In this document: positions 24,755-32,805 of the stretch, piece by piece
Position numbering within the stretch: the first letter of the stretch is position 1
Layout of the letters: each line of letters starts with the position of its first letter
From: Candidatus Treponema caballi
GTDB lineage: Bacteria; Spirochaetota; Spirochaetia; Treponematales; Treponemataceae
Reading direction: 5' to 3'
DNA: 64,000 nucleotides
Assembly (NCBI GenBank): GCA_018066285.1
Contig: JAGHRS010000002.1
Coordinates: 124,001 to 188,000 of the forward strand
Notes under the pieces: generated by a model
Databases searched by the model: none
Seen by the model: only the letters and a program-made list of their open reading frames with translations
What the model was told of the DNA's origin: nothing
Translations under genes and position numbers: made by a program

Positions 24755-24780
24755 AAAAAAAAGCTGCCAATTACGGCAGC
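24755..24780 (-). terminator. Terminator/attenuator between argR and pgi
   Basis: On the minus strand GCTGCC-GTAATT-GGCAGC is followed by eight T, and the last T abuts the GGAGG of pgi. It should stop most argR transcripts. Pgi messages reading through would carry this hairpin right beside the ribosome-binding site. Confidence 0.75.
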
Positions 24781-24796
24781 GTGATTAGTTACCGTT

Positions 24797-25270
24797 TTAT
24801 TCGTCTATTTCAGGCACTTTGAGTTTCAGGGCGTCCAGGAACTGGTCTCCGGTTACGCCTTCACGGAGGCATGCGAAAACGCAGTTGTCTCCACCGGCGA
24901 TGGTGCCGAGTACTTCATCCATTCCCATTGAGTCAATAGACTGGGCAACGACATCGGCGTAGCCTGAATATGTCTTGATGACAGCAATGTTGTTGGAGCA
25001 CTCTATAGAAATATAGCCACGCATGAAGTCCTGGGCAAGTGAAATCTCAGATTCCTGTCTGTCTTCTTCTCCCGGAAGTGTGTAGACGTATCCGTTGTGG
25101 CCGTCAGAAACCTTGCCGACTTTCAGCAGCTTAAGGTCACGTGAAAGGGTGGCCTGGGTTACTTCAAAGCCCTCTTTTGTAAGGTAACCGAGAAGCGCTT
25201 CCTGGCTTTCAATACGGTATGTCTTGATCAGTTTGCGGATAATTTTAAGTCGGGTAAGTCGCTCTTTCAT
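24797..25270 (-). CDS. argR: Arginine repressor ArgR
   Basis: A 157-residue regulator. The N-terminal winged helix (RLKIIRKLIKTYRIESQEALLGYLTKEGFEVTQATLSRDLKLLKV) includes the DNA-contacting SRDL motif. The C-terminal oligomerisation domain contains GTIAGGDNCVFACLRE, the GxxAGDDT-like arginine-binding loop. It would form hexamers that bind ARG boxes when arginine is present. GGAG lies 6 nt before the chosen ATG; upstream codons encode a hydrophobic stretch foreign to the family. It shares a 212-bp divergent region with galT, where AT-rich palindromes may be its own sites. Confidence 0.9.
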   Translation of the reverse strand: MKERLTRLKIIRKLIKTYRIESQEALLGYLTKEGFEVTQATLSRDLKLLKVGKVSDGHNGYVYTLPGEEDRQESEISLAQDFMRGYISIECSNNIAVIKTYSGYADVVAQSIDSMGMDEVLGTIAGGDNCVFACLREGVTGDQFLDALKLKVPEIDE

Positions 25271-25287
25271 AAATGCTCCAGAAATGG

Positions 25288-25370
25288 TGTATATCGAATA
25301 TCTATACAAAATTATGAATAAACCAGGCGAAAAAGTCAAGGATAAAGCCTTGTTTTTGTATCTTTATACA
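25288..25370. promoter_or_regulatory. Two AT-rich palindromes upstream of argR (candidate ArgR sites)
   Basis: TGTATA and TATACA flank TCGAATATC at 25288-25308. TGTATCTTTATACA at 25357-25370 is an imperfect 14-bp palindrome with the same TGTAT/ATACA ends. Location and composition suit autoregulation by ArgR, but the match to known ARG boxes is loose. Confidence 0.4.
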
Positions 25371-25433
25371 GAATTGCAATCAGAGAGGATGGAACGCGAG
25401 CGCTGCTTAATGTAAAGGGCATGGTATTGTAAT

Positions 25434-25476
25434 TTAAGCGCTTAACTTGACGTGAATAGGAGAAAGTTCTTATAAT
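25434..25476 (+). promoter_or_regulatory. galT promoter with LacI-type palindrome and no 5' leader
   Basis: The perfect palindrome TTAAGCGCTTAA (25434-25445) abuts TTGACG (25447-25452). After 18 nt comes TATAAT (25471-25476), only 6 nt before the ATG at 25483. The AGCGCT centre is typical of LacI/GalR operators; no such regulator is encoded nearby. Confidence 0.65.
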
Positions 25477-25482
25477 AGCGCC

Positions 25483-26997
25483 ATGACGATTTACGAGAAT
25501 ATCAATGCCCTCGTGGGTTACGGCCTCACCACGGGACTTATTGAGAAAGCCGATGTGATATATACCCAGAACAAGCTGCTTGAGCTTTTCAAGCTGGACG
25601 GCTTTGAGTCCTATGAGCAGGCAGCCGCAGTGCCAAAGACGCCGGTTGCCGATCTTGAGAAAATTCTTGGCGAGCTTATGGACTGGGCCGGAAAAAACGG
25701 CATTTTCGCCGATGACGGCATTGCATACCGCGACCTGTTTGATACGAAAATCATGGGCTGTCTCGTAGCGCCGCCGTCCGTCATCCGGAAGAAGTTCTGC
25801 GAGCTCTACGCCAGGAGTCCGAAAGAAGCGACTGACTGGTACTACGACTTCAGCCAGAACACTGATTACATCCGCCGTTACAGAATCTGCAAGGACCTTA
25901 AGTGGAAGAGCGGAACTGAGTACGGCGACATTGACATAACGATAAACCTTTCAAAGCCGGAGAAGGACCCGAAAGCGATTGCTGCAGCGCGCAATCAGAA
26001 GCAGGGCGGTTATCCTGCATGCCTGCTCTGCCTTCAGAACGAAGGATATGCAGGCCGCCTCAATCACGCTGCCCGCCAGACGCACCGTACGATTCCGGTA
26101 ACGCTTAATGGAAAAACGTGGGGACTGCAGTATTCGCCGTACGTGTACTATAACGAGCACTGTATCGTGTTCAGCTACGAGCACACACCAATGGTCATCA
26201 ACGGCGACACGTTCCGCTGTCTGTTTGATTTCATAAAGCAGTTCCCGCACTACACTGTGGGAAGCAACGCTGACCTGCCTATTGTCGGTGGCTCAATCCT
26301 TACACACAACCACTTTCAGGGCGGCAACTACACGTTCCCGATGGCCCGTGCAAAAGTCGAGAACGCGTTCACCGTTCCAGGCTTTGAGGATGTGCGTGCC
26401 GGCATCATCAAGTGGCCGATGAGCGTCATCCGCCTTGATGGAAAGGACAGTGACCGCGTCGTCGCCCTTGCAGAGAAGATTCTCGCCGCCTGGCGTGGAT
26501 ACACTGATGAGGACGCGTTCATCTTCGCTGAGACTGACGGGGAAAAGCACAACACCATTACGCCTATTGCACGTATGAGGGACGGTGAGTTTGAGCTTGA
26601 TCTGGTGCTCAGGAACAACATTACAACTGAAGAGCATCCGCTTGGCGTGTACCATCCGCATGCTGACCTGCATCATATAAAGAAGGAAAATATCGGCCTG
26701 ATTGAGGTCATGGGCCTTGCCGTCTTACCGGCACGCCTTAAAAAAGAGCTTGCAGACCTTGCTGACGCCATCGTCGCAGGCCGTGACCTCCGCGCTGATG
26801 AGACGCTCGCCAAGCACGCTGATTGGGTGGACGCGTTCATGCCGAATTACGAGGGCGGTGTGAATAAGCTCAATATTGACCAGATCCTTAAAAACGAAGT
26901 CGGCCTTGTGTTCAGCCGCGTCCTTGAAGACGCCGGCGTCTACAAGCGCACTCCCGCTGGACGCGCCGCATTCACCCGCTTCATCGAAAGCCTTTAA
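25483..26997 (+). CDS. galT: UDP-glucose:hexose-1-phosphate uridylyltransferase, class II GalT
   Basis: A 504-residue Leloir-pathway enzyme of the GalT class II type, moving UMP from UDP-glucose to galactose 1-phosphate. It carries the class II N-terminus (YENINALVGYGLTTGLIEKAD), NEHCIVFSYEHTPM and the active-site histidine pair in GGSILTHNHFQGGNYTFPM. It stands alone rather than in a gal operon. The start is fixed by family alignment, and the -10 box 6 nt upstream predicts a leaderless mRNA. An AGGAG 20 nt upstream is too distant to serve. It would feed galactose to glycolysis alongside pgi. Confidence 0.92.
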   Translation: MTIYENINALVGYGLTTGLIEKADVIYTQNKLLELFKLDGFESYEQAAAVPKTPVADLEKILGELMDWAGKNGIFADDGIAYRDLFDTKIMGCLVAPPSVIRKKFCELYARSPKEATDWYYDFSQNTDYIRRYRICKDLKWKSGTEYGDIDITINLSKPEKDPKAIAAARNQKQGGYPACLLCLQNEGYAGRLNHAARQTHRTIPVTLNGKTWGLQYSPYVYYNEHCIVFSYEHTPMVINGDTFRCLFDFIKQFPHYTVGSNADLPIVGGSILTHNHFQGGNYTFPMARAKVENAFTVPGFEDVRAGIIKWPMSVIRLDGKDSDRVVALAEKILAAWRGYTDEDAFIFAETDGEKHNTITPIARMRDGEFELDLVLRNNITTEEHPLGVYHPHADLHHIKKENIGLIEVMGLAVLPARLKKELADLADAIVAGRDLRADETLAKHADWVDAFMPNYEGGVNKLNIDQILKNEVGLVFSRVLEDAGVYKRTPAGRAAFTRFIESL

Positions 26998-27004
26998 ATG
27001 TGTA

Positions 27005-27421
27005 TCAGAGTCTGCTGCTGAGCGCATCGAAGAGTGCGGCGGTAGCGCCGTCCGTTTCATCGTTAAGTGCGAGGATGGAGTTGTCTTTCATGTGCAGGAC
27101 AACAAGTTTAGTGCAGCTGGTGGAAGCGTACAGTGTGTAGTCGCCGAATGCACTGTTGCTGAAGCTGCCGAACTTGAACTTAGCTGAACCGAAGCCCATT
27201 GTCCGCCTGCCTGAATCAACATCATCCTGCAGTTCAATGCTTTCAATATCCGCATAGGAGACGGTCAGATCCTTCCAGCTTTTCGCATTTATGGTAAACG
27301 ACGTTTCATCAAACTGATATTCCATTCCTCCGCCATTAGATGCAAACAAAAGCGAAATTGCCAGAATGACCAACGTAATAATAATAACAGGGACAGTATT
27401 AATTTCCTGATTCTTACTCAT
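27005..27421 (-). CDS. Small membrane protein with bacterial PH-like domain
   Basis: A 138-residue protein. One N-terminal membrane helix (VPVIIITLVILAISLLFAS) is followed by a pleckstrin-homology-like domain of the bPH type: FDETSFTINAKSWKDLTVSYADIESIELQDDVDSG, then FGDYTLYASTSCTKLVVLHM. Such proteins are membrane-anchored and of unknown function. The ATG at 27421 lies 7 nt after TAGAAT, so the message is probably leaderless. Longer in-frame versions run into repeat B. The stop lies 7 bp after galT on the opposite strand. Confidence 0.7.
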   Translation of the reverse strand: MSKNQEINTVPVIIITLVILAISLLFASNGGGMEYQFDETSFTINAKSWKDLTVSYADIESIELQDDVDSGRRTMGFGSAKFKFGSFSNSAFGDYTLYASTSCTKLVVLHMKDNSILALNDETDGATAALFDALSSRL

Positions 27422-27428
27422 AAATGCT

Positions 27429-27457
27429 ATTCTAGCATAACTCAACTCAACGTGAAA
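27429..27457 (-). promoter_or_regulatory. Promoter TTTCAC-17-TAGAAT (leaderless PH-like gene)
   Basis: On the minus strand TTTCAC (27457-27452) and TAGAAT (27434-27429) are 17 nt apart. Seven bases separate the -10 box from the ATG at 27421. Confidence 0.4.
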
Positions 27458-27516
27458 GCACGCATGGAGCGCGCATAAGCATGCCCGAAAAAAAACGCAC
27501 CCTGCACTTATTGTAA

Positions 27517-27704
27517 GAAAGGGAGTGGGAGTGCCGGACGGGGAGTGACTGCCGGGGCCGTAGGCGGGACCGCCACGGCGAAGCCTCGGCCCCGAGCACT
27601 TCGAAGAAGTGCGAGTGAGATACCATAGCGCCGCCAGCGAGCCGTGGAGGGCACGCCGAGAGGTCACGGCAGGCACGCACCGGTAGGCACTTCCACTCCC
27701 GTTC
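27517..27704 (+). repeat. Structured intergenic hairpin element, copy B
   Basis: The gap 27435-27727 holds this element and no gene. Outer arms GGGAGTGGGAGTGCC (27521-27535) and GGCACTTCCACTCCC (27686-27700) pair over 15 positions with one G-T wobble. CCACGGC pairs with GCCGTGG inside. The core GCCTCGGCCCCGAG (27583-27596) and GAGTGAGATACCATAGCGCC (from 27613) is identical to copy A. The hairpin between them is a different sequence, CACTTC-GAA-GAAGTG. It lies directly after the stop codon of the minus-strand M3 gene. Confidence 0.82.
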
Positions 27705-27727
27705 TCATGTATGCATATGCGCGCTTA

Positions 27728-29177
27728 TTACAGCTCTTGTGCGAGGCGCGCGAGTTCTTTTCTGGCGAATGCGACGAGCTCCTGCAGTGCTCCTTTTTCG
27801 AACGGCGACTTAAGCCCGGCAGCTTTGAGCAGTTCCGGATACGACAGGCTTCCGCCAAAGCGGCAGAGTTTGTTGTAGGCGGCGAGTGCCTGCTCCCTGT
27901 CCTCACAGAAGCGCTGATAGAACTGCATCGCGCATATCCATGAAAGAGAGTAGCCGATGCCGTAGCAGGGCACCATATACAGCGGCATGCTCTGAAGGAT
28001 GCTGACGCCTTCCTGATAGAAATGCTCAAGCTCACCGCCATCGACATCGGGATTGTAGGCGCGTTCAATTTCACGTGCTTTTGCAGTGTGCGCCTCAAAG
28101 GAAATATCCGGATGTGTCTACATCGGAAGCGGTTCCCGTGCAGTTTGCAAACACAAACGGCAGATAATTGCTGTTCAGTTCCGTCTGAAAGCCCATGCCG
28201 GACACCTTTTCATTTGATGGGGCAACATCAAGGCTTTCTGTTTTCACCATATTGCGGAAAAAAGTTCCGAGTTCGGGCGAAAGCGAATCGTACATCTTTA
28301 TGGCGGCTTTTGTGAGTTCTTCCGGGCTGTCGATGGGAACGGGATTTCCATCAAGGAAGGAAAGGCCTGCGTCATAGCGCATGATTTTATCAAGGCCTAA
28401 CTGTTCTGCTTTTTTTCTCCTAATTTCCGTAAGCAACGGTACGAGCTGTTCCTTTACTTCCGTACAGAACGCTTCAATTTCTTTCTTTCCGTAGCCGTTA
28501 CGGTCGTATGAGACATCCATGTAAGAAGCGAAGTCAGAAAATCCATTTGCCTTTGCAAGTGCATCCCGCGTTTTCACTGTCTTTTGGAGGAAGGAAATGA
28601 ACTCATCCTTTTTATCATGATATGCTTCAAGAACGGCTTTTTTTGCTTCTTTTCGAGTTTCTCTGTCAGGAGATTCAAGGAACGCATTCATTTGTCCGGT
28701 AGAATACATTTTTCCCCGGAATGAGACGCGCAGTGCAGCCTTTTTCTGCTGATACATCGCCATGAACTGCTCTTCTTCAGCCAGCAGCTCAAGACCGGCT
28801 TTCTTAAGTCTGAAATCTTTTTCAATGCGCGGACGGTATTTCTTTCCGAACCTTTTTTCAAGTTCCGGCAGAAAGGGACTTTCCAGTAAGGCTTGAGAAA
28901 ACTCTGCATCAGGAAGCTGCGCTGCGTTTCCAAATTCGTACTCGACAGCTTCAGCCAGTTTTTCATCAAGTGAATGCTGACTCATGCGGATGTAGCAGAG
29001 TGCGCTTGCATAACTGACTTCATCGTTTATTCCATCATGTTCCTTAATGGCAACAAGAACGTCTTCAACAGATGAAGCATCCCTGATCTGCCGGATAACC
29101 TCATTAAAAGCGGAACGGACAGCATCAAAATCAGTAGGCGTATACACAAGTTCAGAAAAACGGTAGTCAGTATTCAT
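27728..29177 (-). pseudogene. M3-family oligoendopeptidase, inactivated by deletion of the HExxH region
   Basis: The 5' part (29177 to ~28120) encodes a normal M3 metallopeptidase N-terminus up to YLPFVFANCTGTASDVDT, which in intact enzymes runs directly into the zinc motif HExGH. Here the frame instead ends in SGYFL and a stop (28095). The C-terminal part continues in another frame from HPDISFEAHTAKAREIE to SLSWICAMQFYQRFCED and the stop at 27728. The HExxH helix and its surroundings, perhaps 80-100 residues, are missing at the junction. The result cannot be a zinc peptidase. The original gene had GGAG 12 nt before its ATG. Confidence 0.8.
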
Positions 29178-29222
29178 TTTTTTAAGTATCTCCAGCGAGT
29201 ATTATATCATATAAAAACGCAC

Positions 29223-29708
29223 TTAATGGAGTTCATCGATGAACTGCTGCATGCGGTGAGTAACAAGCTCGCTTTTGGACATGGATTTGATGTACTCCGC
29301 TGAAACCCATCGGTACGCGATGGTTTCACCTTCCTGAAAGACAATGCCGTCTTTCGTTCCGTCAATGATGCAGAGCCAGCATACATACAGGGAATGGTTT
29401 TCATCAGTTACGGTACGGCCTATTTCAATCAGATTGTCAGCGCGGATACCTGTCTCTTCGAAAAGTTCGCGTTTTGCAGCCGTACGGGCATCCTCTCCTT
29501 TGAGTGCGGAGCCACCCGCTGACGCTTCCCACATGCCGCCGAAAGCTTTCCGTGGATCACGCTGCATCAGAAGATAAGAGCCATCCGTGTGGCGGACAAT
29601 GATGTCGCACACAAGATGATACATGCCCTCCGGTATGCTCTCCCTGCGGATAAGCGTCGCGCCTTCAATCAGAGAAAAGTCTTTAGAGTAAGCGTCCCAA
29701 AGTTCCAT
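29223..29708 (-). CDS. Nudix hydrolase
   Basis: A 161-residue enzyme with an intact Nudix box: GGSALKGEDARTAAKREL followed by FEETGI, supplying the Mg-binding glutamates. The N-terminus MELWDAYSKDFSLIEGATLIRRESIPEGMYHL and DGSYLLMQRDPRKAFGGMWE resemble the subgroup near isopentenyl-diphosphate isomerase and YfcD. It hydrolyses a nucleoside or other diphosphate; the substrate is open. AAGGAG precedes the ATG. Longer frames upstream are repeat-derived and rejected. Confidence 0.82.
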   Translation of the reverse strand: MELWDAYSKDFSLIEGATLIRRESIPEGMYHLVCDIIVRHTDGSYLLMQRDPRKAFGGMWEASAGGSALKGEDARTAAKRELFEETGIRADNLIEIGRTVTDENHSLYVCWLCIIDGTKDGIVFQEGETIAYRWVSAEYIKSMSKSELVTHRMQQFIDELH

Positions 29709-29750
29709 AAAAAGCTCCTTGTCTTTCCATCCCGGGCAAAGCCCGTGAAA

Positions 29751-29969
29751 AAGCGCATTTTCACGCGGAAGTACGCATGCTGAAATAAGCGCCCCCCCCC
29801 AGCTTTGAATATGTGCGAAAGGGAGTGGGAGTGCCGCAAGGGAGTGACTGCCGGGGCCGTAGGCGAGGCTGGCACGACGAAGCCTCTGCTCCGAGCTTAT
29901 ACATAAGCGCATTTTCACGCGGAAGTATGCATGCTGAAATAAGCGCCTCCAGCTTTGAATATGTGTGAA
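29751..29969 (+). repeat. Direct repeat of a ~65-bp unit (29751-29819 and 29905-29969)
   Basis: Both units read AAGCGCATTTTCACGCGGAA, GCATGCTGAAATAAGCGCC and AGCTTTGAATATGTG, with few differences. Unit 1 contains a run of nine C (29792-29800) where unit 2 has CCTCC. Each unit is followed by a hairpin element: truncated copy C, then copy D. The segment GCTTATTTCAGC (minus strand) also matches the 3' end of mutS2 at 30112-30124, so the unit may derive from it. Confidence 0.75.
29817..29903 (+). repeat. Hairpin element, truncated copy C (left half only)
   Basis: Bases from 29817 match the left half of copy B: GAAAGGGAGTGGGAGTGCC, GGGAGTGACTGCCGGGGCCG, TAGGCG, then GAAGCCTC...CCGAGC. After the short hairpin GCTTAT-AC-ATAAGC the sequence runs into the second direct-repeat unit. 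The right half, including GAGTGAGATACC and the closing arm, is absent. Confidence 0.75.
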
Positions 29970-30094
29970 CGGGGATGACATAGCCGTACGGCGGGCCACA
30001 CACGCATCGGCCCCGAGTCCCGCTTGCGGGACGAGTGAGATACCATAGCGCCGCAGCGTGTGGGGACCGCCGGTAGGCTGTGGCATCCCCGTTC
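29967..30094 (+). repeat. Structured intergenic hairpin element, copy D (short form)
   Basis: Outer arms GAACGGGGATG (29967-29977) and CATCCCCGTTC (30084-30094) are exact complements and continue inward as ACATAGCC/GGCTGTGG. Inner stems CGGCGG/CCGCCG and CACACGC/GCGTGTG enclose TCGGCCCCGAG (30007-30017), the hairpin TCCCGC-TT-GCGGGA and GAGTGAGATACCATAGCGCC (from 30033). It ends 20 bp from the mutS2 stop codon. The gap 29709-30114 has no gene. Confidence 0.82.
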
Positions 30095-30114
30095 TCATGT
30101 AAGCAGATGCCCGC

Positions 30115-32796
30115 TTATTTCAGCGTGACGTACGTCTTTCCGCTGCCTCCGTCTTCCGGCTTTGCGAAGTGGAACTCCTTGACGGCGTCGAGTTCCTTCA
30201 GGTGATTGTGCACCATCTGTTGCAGGATGCCGTTTCCTTTTCCGTGGATGACGCTGAACTCCTTGAAGTTGTGGATTACGCACAAGTCAAGCTGTCGTTG
30301 CAGGGCTTTCTCAGCTTCCTCATAGCGCATGCCAAGGAGCCGGAGCTCGAACTGCGGCCTGTCTGCGGCGCGCGTACCGAACGTGACGCGGCCATCCGCG
30401 CTTGTTTCAACGCCACCGCGTGAGGTGCTGCCTGCGCGGAAATCGTCGGAATCGCTTGCCACCTCAACGGAGACGGTCGGGCGCGACTGCTGCTTTGCGA
30501 TGACGAGCTCGCTTTCCTTACAGGTGAGTTTCATGCTGCCGACCTGCACGAACCAGCTGCCTTTCTTAGCTGGCCCGACGATGGTGCCGCGCATCTCGTT
30601 CTTGCCGACAAGGACGTCGACGCCTTCTGAAAGTTCAGTTGGCTGTGCGCCGCTGTCAGTGCCTGATGCGCCGGAGCGGCTGTCTGCACCCGCGAGTCCT
30701 GCTCCTGAAAGCGAACCTGCGCGGCCGGAAGCACGACCTGCTTTTCCAGCCTTTCCGGCCTTATCGGCAGAGCGAGCGGCGGCTTCTGCCCGCTCGTACG
30801 CTTTTCTGTCGGTGGCGAGAGCGTCCAAATCTTGATCCATAGAGGCTTTCTCAGCCTCTACAGCGTCTGTCAGGTTCTTTATGACTTCCTTTACCTTGAG
30901 CGTCTTTTCGCGCGTTATTTCGCCTTCACGAAGCTCACGGACAAGGTTTTCAAGCATCTTCCGGTTTTCATCCAGGAAGTCGCGGCTTTTGCGCCATCCC
31001 TGTTCGCGAAGTTCCATCTCATGCTGGCGGAGCTTCAGATCCTTCAAGTCAACCTTGCGCCACTTCTCGCTGATGTGGCGTTCTTTCTGCTTTGCCTCAG
31101 CTTCAAGCCGCGCAAGTTCCTCGTGCTTTTTGTTAAGGCCGTCTATGAGCGCGGAAATGTCTGCCTGATTGTTGCTGATGTAACTGCGTGCAGCTTTGAC
31201 AGCATCTTCCGGAAGCCCGTTCCGCTCAGCAATGTCGAGCGCATGGCTCTCACCGGGAACGCCCATCAGGATGCGGTATGTCGGCGAAAGCGTATCCGCG
31301 TCAAACTCAACGGATGCATTAATGCACGACGGATGCGTGTAGCCGTAGTTTTTGAGGATGCCGTGATGCGTGGTGACGAGCACGAACGAATCGCGGCGGA
31401 TAAGCTCATCGAGTGTGGCCATGGCGATGGCGCCGCCTTCCTGCGGATCAGTGCCCGAGCCAAGCTCATCGAGCAGCACGAGCGAGTCGCCGTCTGCTTC
31501 GCGGAGGATTCGCGCAATGTTCTTCATGTGACCGCCGAAGGTTGAGAGCGATTCATCGAGAGACTGCTCGTCGCCTATGTCAGCGTACACTGATTTGAAA
31601 AACGGCAGGCTTGTGCCTTCGGCTGCCGGAATGGGGAAGCCGCTCTGGTTCAGCATGGAAAGAAGGGCGACCGTCTTCAGCGTGACGGTCTTTCCGCCTG
31701 TGTTAGGTCCGGTGATGATGAGGATGCGGTGGCCGCGGCCGTCGTTTGCGGTGCGCTGGAACTGCACGTCAATCGGGACTGCGCGCGTGCCCAAAAGCGG
31801 GTGGCGCGCTTTTATGAGAACGGGGGAGGCGAACTGCGATGCGCCCCTGAAAGCGTTTTCAGCTTGTGTTGTGTCTGTTCCGTTTTCGAGACTGTCCGGA
31901 TCAGCAGGCAGGTCGAACGCGTACGTGCCGTTTATTTCGCGGCCCCAGCGCGCGCTTGCGTATGCGCAGTCGAGTCTGAGCATGAGAGCGTGCGCTTTTT
32001 CAAAGTCAGTGCGGAACTGGCCGAGCTCTGCCGTCAGCTCCCGCAGGATGCGGCGTACTTCCTGTGAAAGGCGGAACTCTTCCTGTACGAGCTCATTGTT
32101 TTTCTGGACGACCTCATCCGGCTCGATGAAGACGGTCTGGCCTGACTGCGAGACTTCGTGCACGATGCCTTTTATGCGGCCGCGGTAGTTTGCTTTCACA
32201 GCAAGCACCTGCCTGTCAGAGCGGAGTGCGGGCACATCCGACTGGAGCATGTCGCGCATCGAGTTGTCCGACGTATATGAGCGGATAAGCGAGTCGATGT
32301 CGTTCCTGAGATGCAGGATGCTCTTCCTGATTGCCTTGAGCTCGGGCAGGTCGCGTATCTGGCTACCTGTGTCGATGATGCGGAAAATGGCGTTCTCAGG
32401 CTGGTTCAGAAGCGGAAGCTCATCCGCCAGCTGTGCGAGATGCGGCAGCTTGAGTTTGCTGTCCTCGCGGGGAGTGAGCACATCCTTTGCCTGCGCCGTG
32501 CTCTTGCAGAACATGCCAAGCGCGTAGGCGTCCTCAACTTCGAGCGCGTATCCTTCAATACCGAGTTTCTTGAAAAGGTGGCCGCACGGAGCCCATCCGG
32601 TGATTGGCTGGCCGCCGATGACGTCGAGATAGCGCCTGAACTCGCGGCTTTCTTCCTTGCTGTCCTGAATGTCTTTTTTTTCTGTGTACGGAAGGCGCGT
32701 CTTAAGGAGCGCAGTGCCTTCCTCGCTCATGCAGAAGCCTGCGATGGTGTCGCGGACTCTGAAATAATCAAGGTTTTCTAATGTATTTGTGTCCAT
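30115..32796 (-). CDS. mutS2: Endonuclease/recombination suppressor MutS2
   Basis: An 893-residue MutS-family ATPase lacking the mismatch-recognition domain. The N-terminal core is LENLDYFRVRDTIAGFCMSEEG. The ATPase carries Walker A ITGPNTGGKTVTLKT (Gly363 region), LDELGSGTDPQEGGAIA (Walker B) and FVLVTTHHGILKNYGY. A long charged coiled coil follows, then the C-terminal Smr nuclease domain (FELRLLGMRYEEAEKALQRQLD...FSVIHGKGNGILQQMV). Between coiled coil and Smr lies a ~45-residue low-complexity Ala/Gly/Ser tract (ADKAGKAGKAGRASGRAGSL), unusual for the family. MutS2 acts on stalled ribosomes or recombination intermediates. It starts 9 bp after rsgA and shares its transcript. Confidence 0.94.
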   Translation of the reverse strand: MDTNTLENLDYFRVRDTIAGFCMSEEGTALLKTRLPYTEKKDIQDSKEESREFRRYLDVIGGQPITGWAPCGHLFKKLGIEGYALEVEDAYALGMFCKSTAQAKDVLTPREDSKLKLPHLAQLADELPLLNQPENAIFRIIDTGSQIRDLPELKAIRKSILHLRNDIDSLIRSYTSDNSMRDMLQSDVPALRSDRQVLAVKANYRGRIKGIVHEVSQSGQTVFIEPDEVVQKNNELVQEEFRLSQEVRRILRELTAELGQFRTDFEKAHALMLRLDCAYASARWGREINGTYAFDLPADPDSLENGTDTTQAENAFRGASQFASPVLIKARHPLLGTRAVPIDVQFQRTANDGRGHRILIITGPNTGGKTVTLKTVALLSMLNQSGFPIPAAEGTSLPFFKSVYADIGDEQSLDESLSTFGGHMKNIARILREADGDSLVLLDELGSGTDPQEGGAIAMATLDELIRRDSFVLVTTHHGILKNYGYTHPSCINASVEFDADTLSPTYRILMGVPGESHALDIAERNGLPEDAVKAARSYISNNQADISALIDGLNKKHEELARLEAEAKQKERHISEKWRKVDLKDLKLRQHEMELREQGWRKSRDFLDENRKMLENLVRELREGEITREKTLKVKEVIKNLTDAVEAEKASMDQDLDALATDRKAYERAEAAARSADKAGKAGKAGRASGRAGSLSGAGLAGADSRSGASGTDSGAQPTELSEGVDVLVGKNEMRGTIVGPAKKGSWFVQVGSMKLTCKESELVIAKQQSRPTVSVEVASDSDDFRAGSTSRGGVETSADGRVTFGTRAADRPQFELRLLGMRYEEAEKALQRQLDLCVIHNFKEFSVIHGKGNGILQQMVHNHLKELDAVKEFHFAKPEDGGSGKTYVTLK

Positions 32797-32805
32797 AAAA
32801 GTGGG

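Noticed and set aside
29750-30094. CRISPR-like array at the repeated units near 30 kb
   Set aside because: Only two units of ~65 bp, no spacers of uniform length, and no cas genes in the window.
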